Assembly (NCBI GenBank): GCA_023374025.1
Contig: SIJG01000046.1
Location: 212,707-276,706 of the forward strand
DNA length: 64,000 bases
Direction of reading: 5' to 3'
From: Heterodera schachtii
Lineage: Eukaryota; Nematoda; Chromadorea; Rhabditida; Heteroderidae
Shown here: positions 59,069-64,000 of the stretch, piece after piece
How positions within the stretch are numbered: position 1 is the stretch's first letter
Layout: the number at the start of each line of letters is the position of its first letter
Program-made: the position numbers and the translations under genes
Notes under the pieces: model-generated
What the model was told of the DNA's origin: nothing
Databases searched by the model: none
The model's input: the letters and a program-made list of their open reading frames with translations, nothing else

Positions 59069-61794
59069 TTAGGTATACATGGACATGTGTTCATTTTTCG
59101 TCGCTTTCTTTTCTTCGCTGGTGGTCAAGAATATTTCCATCTTTTCCTCCGCTAATGTGAGAAGGACAATTACAAAGTCACGGGCCTCCTCCAAATTAAC
59201 GCGCAAAACATCGACGGTTTTCTGATCGAATTCATCAAGTGCTTTGTTGCCTTGGGCTCTTTAAAAAATGAAAATTCAAATTTAAATCCAAAGGGATAGG
59301 GATAGTCAAAAGAAATATTTCTTATTTTTAGAGGGATAAAATTGAAACAATTCTAATCAAAGTAAAAATCTAGGGTATCCAAACCAATGGGTTCTAATCA
59401 AATTTTTTCCACTAATTTATCGTTTTTTCTAAATTTAATAAATTAATGCGAAAATAAAAGTCCGTCCCATGAGCTTAAAAACAAAATGTTTTATGTTACC
59501 GCTGCAAATTGCGCTCCAATTCCGCCCGATCATTATAATAAGTATGTATCTTCTGAATTAATTTTAAAATTATTAATATAATGCAAAAAACACCTCGAGT
59601 TCTATGTTGAAGCAGTTATAATTTGCAGAAATTTGATCCTCAACAGCATCCTGAGAAAATAAAGTGGTAATTAAGGGGGATAATTTGTCATAATTTATTA
59701 AAACTAATAAAATCAGTAAATTATTATTTATTTTTACATATTAATGTCAGTTTCATTTATTTTAATTATACGATTTCTTACCAACACTTCCGTGGTGGTC
59801 ACGTCTTCTTTTATATGTTTGTCATTCTTCAAAATGCGCACTTTCGACCAGAAATGCAGATGATCCCTCTTCGCGTCAACTATTTTTTAAATAATTTATG
59901 TTTTAAATTTATTTTAAATTATTTTGTATTAACTTACCGTACAATGGTCGCACTTTGTCTATCAATTTTTGAATAAATTCTTTCTCCAAAGGCTTTTCTT
60001 CATTGTCAATTTGTTCTGCAATTTCATTCAATTGAAGTGCAAATGCGGGAATATTTTCTTGCAATATTTTCTTAAACTTTTGGTCCATTTGCTTTTTCAT
60101 ATTTTCAATCTTTAAATAAAATTTAATATTAATTTAAATTCATCAAATCAAAATCGTTTCATAAAAAGTAGCCCTTTTATTACCCTTTCGACCAAAAATA
60201 TGTCATTATTTTGCTCATCAACAAAATTTAAATTCTTAGATAATTTCTAGCAGGTGGGACTTTTTTGATCATAATTGAAACCAATGAAAATTTTTGGTAT
60301 TTTGAATTCTAATACAGAACACAGAACTACCGAAGGACACTAAGAATAAAAATATTTGGTAGTTTTTACTAGGGTTAAGCCCCGACCCCGAGCCCCCCGA
60401 CCCCCGACCCGACCCGAGACGTTTTTTGGACCAATCCCCCGACCCGACCCCCGACATGTCGTCCCCCGAGGTCCCCGACCCCCGACTTTTTGCCCCCCGA
60501 CCCCCCGACACTATTTCGGGGGATTGGGGACTCCGAGCGTTTTAAAAATTTAAAAGTTAATTCATCCACGAAGGCGGGAAAATTGAAAATTTTTGAGATT
60601 TTGAACAAATTTTCTTAATAAAATTCATTAAAAATTACGAAAAATTTTGCGGCGGCGCCTATCGGCACCGCCGGTCCTACAAAACCATGGTACCGATCGT
60701 ACATTTTAAAAATATGAACGTCAAGGCCGTAAAATAAGATTTTAGGGTCAAAAATAATAACAATTAGCAACATTTTTCAAATCAGTAAATTTTTACAATT
60801 TATTTGATCAAAATGCTATCAATTTTAGGGCCGTGGTGCTGATAGGCGCCGCCGGGAGAATTTTTTGAAAATTTGAGTTCATTTTGCCCACAGATTTTCA
60901 CCAAAAATGACCAATTTTTGCGCGATTTTGAGCCAAATTTTTAAGAACAAATAAGCTTTTGCGAACCGGCGGTGCCGATCAGGGGTGGGGCGCGCATGGA
61001 AAAATCCCGCGGTCGCGCATCACGGATACATAAAAATGGCCATTTTAAAGTTTTTTTCTCAAAAATCAGCGAAATAAAACATTAATCTGAAAAAATGAAA
61101 GTTTAGCTGAAGCCTGAAAATAAGAAAATCTTAGAAATAAGGACAAATTTCAGTACATTCGGGACCAAAAGATCAAAAAATTTTTGTGGCAGACCTTATT
61201 ATAAATATATTTAAGAAATCAGAACAATTTTTGTCGCTACCCCAAAATTAGAATTCTTATAAATAAGAACAAATGGAAGCCCCTGGTTTAAAGACTAGCT
61301 TGGACTCACTCTTGCTGGCGCTAACGGAATCAGATGATTAAAGTGAGAAAAAGGAAGATTTACGAGCATTTAAAAATAAAAATTGAGTTTTTCGTTAAAA
61401 AATTTTGTTGATCACTACCCGATCGGGGTCCCCGACCCCCGACAATTGAGTTCCCCCCCGACCCGACCCCCGACATGTCGCCCCCCGAGGTCCCCGGCCC
61501 CCGCCTTTTTGCCCCCCGAGGCCTCGGGGCTTAACCCTAGTTTTTACGAAACAACCTTCACCCAATTCAAAATTTTTATACAGTTTGAAAATTAAATTAA
61601 ATTCACTTCTTTTTTTACCTCTTCTTTTTGTTTTCCACCGGTTTTGATGCTTTTGCTGATGTTTCGTCGCTTTTTTGGCTAGCTTTTTCTATTGGAGTAG
61701 CAGCAGCTTCTTTTTTGGCACCGTTTGATTTTTCAATGAACATTGAGCAAACAAACAAAATTAAAATTAATTGTGAGAGATTTGGCATTTCCAT
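59069..61794 (-). CDS. Secreted, largely helical protein of unknown family
   Basis: Not recognised. Minus-strand exons: 61794-61639 (or to 61619), 60234-60184, 60109-59938, 59879-59782, 59650-59594, 59552-59500, 59258-59069. Exons 2-7 join in perfect phase. Exon 1 joins in phase only if the donor CCG|gtggaa is used rather than the better-looking ag|gtaaaa, so that junction is uncertain. The product is about 258 aa. The N-terminus has a clear signal peptide (core LSQLILILFVCSMFI, likely cut near KSNG-A), then an Ala/Lys/Ser linker (KKEAAATPIEKASQKSDE). The rest is a helical, coiled-coil-like region: MKKQMDQKFKKILQENIPAF, LQLNEIAEQIDNEEKPLEKE, DEFDQKTVDVLRVNLEEARD. Intron 1 (about 1.4 kb) contains the 60370-61539 element. 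Export from gland cells is a possibility, not shown. Confidence 0.68.
60370..61539. mobile_element. 1.17-kb non-autonomous hAT-like element with CCCCGACCCG arrays
   Basis: Perfect 8-bp duplication GTTTTTAC at 60362-60369 and 61540-61547. The terminal inverted repeat TAGGGTTAAGCCCCGA is identical over 16 bp. Arrays of 'ccccgacccgacccccga' units lie inside both ends (60381-60540; 61422-61530). The core has three copies of the GC palindrome (60650-60674, about 60831-60856, half-copy at 60967) and a hAT-like tip 'caggggtggggcgcgc' near 60980, but no transposase. It lies wholly within intron 1 of the secreted gene. Confidence 0.9.
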
Positions 61795-62344
61795 TTTTGT
61801 AAATTATCTAAAAAACTGTTACCAATTTTAATTAATTTATGCTAAAAAGTTTATTTTATTTAATAAAAGCTATATTTCTATGTTATTTTATTGTACAATA
61901 TGAATTAATATGCTTACTCTTTTACATTTTAATAATAAATTAAATGAGGAAAAAAATGGATATTTATGATGACTTCAGAATCATTGTGGCATACGTGTCA
62001 AAATTGGCATTACGTAGGGCCAAATTGACATGAATTTGCTGGGAGTTGGGCAAAAAATCGCAAAATTTTGATTTAAACAATCACGAAATGTAATTTCAAG
62101 GGGCAAGGACCGAATTCTAGAATATGTTTTTTTGGAAAAATCCGGAAATTACGAATTTTGGAATGATAATTTCTGTTATTCCATAAAAGTCATTGCCGAA
62201 AAAACAATAGTTTAAGCCGAGACATTATTCCGGGCACAAAAACAGACACAAAACAATCAAAAAATTATAACCTCAACAATTGTGCAATAGAAAGTGCCGG
62301 AAGCAACACATAAGGAATTTCAAATAATACTTAGTTCAAACTAG

Positions 62345-62490
62345 TGATGTTCGAGAGTCTCAGTCTCGAGTCTTGACTCGAGAACAGTCTCGGGGTTTTT
62401 GGTCTCGGTCTCAAGTCTCGGTTTCGGGTTTTCAGTCTCGGTCTCGGTCTTCGAGACTTTCGAGACTCTATACCGAGACTTTTTTACACC
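62345..62490. repeat. GTCTCGAG/TCTCGGTC low-complexity array
   Basis: Starts 'tagtgatgttcgagagtctc', which looks like a hAT-type tip, and continues with about ten 'gtctcg' units to 'cgagactcta'. No inverted partner or target duplication was found in the window, so it may be one end of a larger decayed element. Confidence 0.5.
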
Positions 62491-62717
62491 CCCCAGTGAT
62501 TGGCTGGCTTTTGGTTATCTGAAATTTAATGAATTTTTAGTAATGATTTTCAAATAATAATAATTTAACTTTTTTTTTCAATTTTTTATTCTATGAATTT
62601 ATCTTTCATTATCATCATTTGTCCTTTCCTTTCTTCCCTTTCCGTAATCAATCGCCACAAATTTATTATTTATTTATTCCTCGATAGAAGTGAAATATAT
62701 GAACGGGCGGGGAAGCT

Positions 62718-63340
62718 TTGGAGGGAAAATCTATGGGCGGGCCGGCTTTGAACCGGCGTCTCTGGCTCGGGAAAGCTTCTTCTCTATCTCATCCCGGGCC
62801 TCTCTTATGTGACGTCCTCGTCCATTTTCTTCTTCTTCTCTGCGTCAGCTGCTGCTCGGCTGAAGGTTGCAGATTCGTCACTTCCAGTGCCAGCTTTATT
62901 CTCTCTCATCTTTTTCGCTTCTCTGCTGCTGCTGGGTGAACTGGAAGCCGCCAAGGGTCGCCATCAATGATGGGCCAAATCGGAAAATAATTTGTTGATA
63001 GATTTTCACTTAAAAATGATCAATTTTTGCGATTTTTGTATCATTTTTCTAAGGAAAAATAAGAGTTTTGGGGCGCGGCGGTGCCGATAGGCGCCGCCGG
63101 AGGAAAAATTGGAAATTTTGATCATTTATAAGCAAGTTTTCACTGAAAATTAGCCAATTTATAGGTAAAATTTTGAAAAATTTTAGGGGAATTTAATCCA
63201 ATCCTTATGCTTTGAACCGGCGTCTCTGGCTTTCCGGGACCCTGCCCTCTCCAGCTGCCCACGTTGCTCGATCATATATGTCTCAATTGATCCATTAATC
63301 TTCCCTCGGGGAAGCTTCTTCTTCTCTATCTCAGTAGCAA
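62718..63340. repeat. Two related GC-rich fragments with a tRNA T-arm-like motif
   Basis: 'tttgaaccggcgtctctggct' occurs at about 62746 and 63211, each followed by 'cttcttctctatctcat' type sequence. On the minus strand the first reads gccgg-ttcaaag-ccggc, a perfect T-stem and loop, but no other tRNA arm is present. A GC palindrome copy at 63075-63100 lies between them. They are probably SINE- or MITE-derived. Confidence 0.45.
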
Positions 63341-64000
63341 CACTTTGGCTGCATTTTGGTGCTATGTTCCACCAAAAAAAAAAAGTGTCAATGATAATAA
63401 GAATTAAATTTAATTCTTTTTAAGTCTTATTTTGCTTAATAATAAATCATAATTAGCACAAAACATAGTCAAATTAATTAATTTTAATTCCTTCATAATT
63501 TTTTCAGAAACAACCAAATTTAAATTTTATTATGATTCTAATTTTCAAATAATTTTATGAGATTTAAAAAACAGGGATAAAATTTATAAGATTTAGTAAA
63601 AATTGGATTTAAATATTACTATCATTGGTACATTTTTAGGCTCGAAAATTTATTCGCATTATTTAAAACATTTATATGGGAAAAAAGTTTGCATTGATGA
63701 GTCATACAAATAATAGTGGTTGAAATCAGTAGCAGCCATTTTCAAATTAGTCCATTAGTTATAATTGGCTTGCCGGGAAATTGTTTAATAATCATAATTT
63801 CAATTGAAAATTATTAATTTATTTTAGTAAAATTAATTTTTGGGCCGAAAAAAGATGACCAAAAATGCATCACAAACGGTCGACTTTTTTCTTTCATTTG
63901 TCTAAGAATTGATAATTTTATTTTATTGTGCATTTCTAAGTAAAAATGTGAAGCAATAAGTCGTGTCTCACCTTTTTTTGTCGTAACTTTTTTCAAATGC
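63341..64000. other. No supported gene at the right edge
   Basis: AT-rich DNA. A 60-codon minus-strand frame at 63996-63814 (KKVTTKKGETRL...) runs off toward the edge; its composition is not clearly coding and it has no visible splice context, so I do not call it. Confidence 0.35.

Noticed and set aside
62720..62800. tRNA gene on the minus strand
   Set aside because: Only the T-arm is perfect; no acceptor partner, D-arm or anticodon arm at the right distance.

Overview
The window reads as AT-rich nematode genomic DNA. Genes are split into many short exons by mostly short introns, GT-AG with a visible minority of GC-AG. It carries an srd-like serpentine chemoreceptor (a nematode-restricted family), a trans-duplicated GH18 chitinase and several small genes with N-terminal signal peptides. 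Together these suggest a parasitic nematode, most likely a plant-parasitic cyst nematode relative (Heterodera/Globodera type). The species is inference, because no rRNA or mitochondrial marker is present.

Layout. 1515-15198 (+): a complete 42-exon TRIP12-type HECT E3 ubiquitin ligase with several foldback repeats in its introns and one apparent 1-base deletion in exon 11. 15408-16592 (+): a three-exon gene of unknown function with an acidic tail. 16593-19730: largely gene-free, with an unexplained GC-rich block at 18640-19345. 19733-24918 and 25213-28925 (+): tandem GH18 chitinases. The first has an intact active site and two CBM14 chitin-binding modules. The second has lost its CBM14 modules and has a broken DxxDxDxE motif. 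29890-32498 (+): a TIKI/TraB-type putative metalloprotease. 33222-33543 (+): a tiny secreted-protein candidate. 33819-36067 (-): an srd-like chemoreceptor in nine exons.

From about 37 kb on, repeats dominate. A multi-exon secreted-protein candidate (38756-40674, -) has a partial, both-ends-truncated duplicate at 43.6-45.7 kb. Unidentified genes lie at 50210-51846 (-) and 59069-61794 (-, secreted). A Ty3/mdg4 pol relic lies at 55937-57230 (-), and tRNA- or SINE-like scraps are scattered.

The most striking pattern is a set of non-autonomous DNA elements with 8-9 bp target-site duplications (42124-42858, 44747-45280, 46171-46533, 47626-48867, 52198-52967, 55541-55936, 60370-61539). Most carry an inverted pair of short tandem-motif arrays just inside their ends, and the motif differs from element to element. 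One insertion is proven by an empty paralogous site in the same window. A second dispersed signature, a GC-rich palindrome in otherwise AT-rich DNA, occurs about ten times, some copies nested inside those elements.
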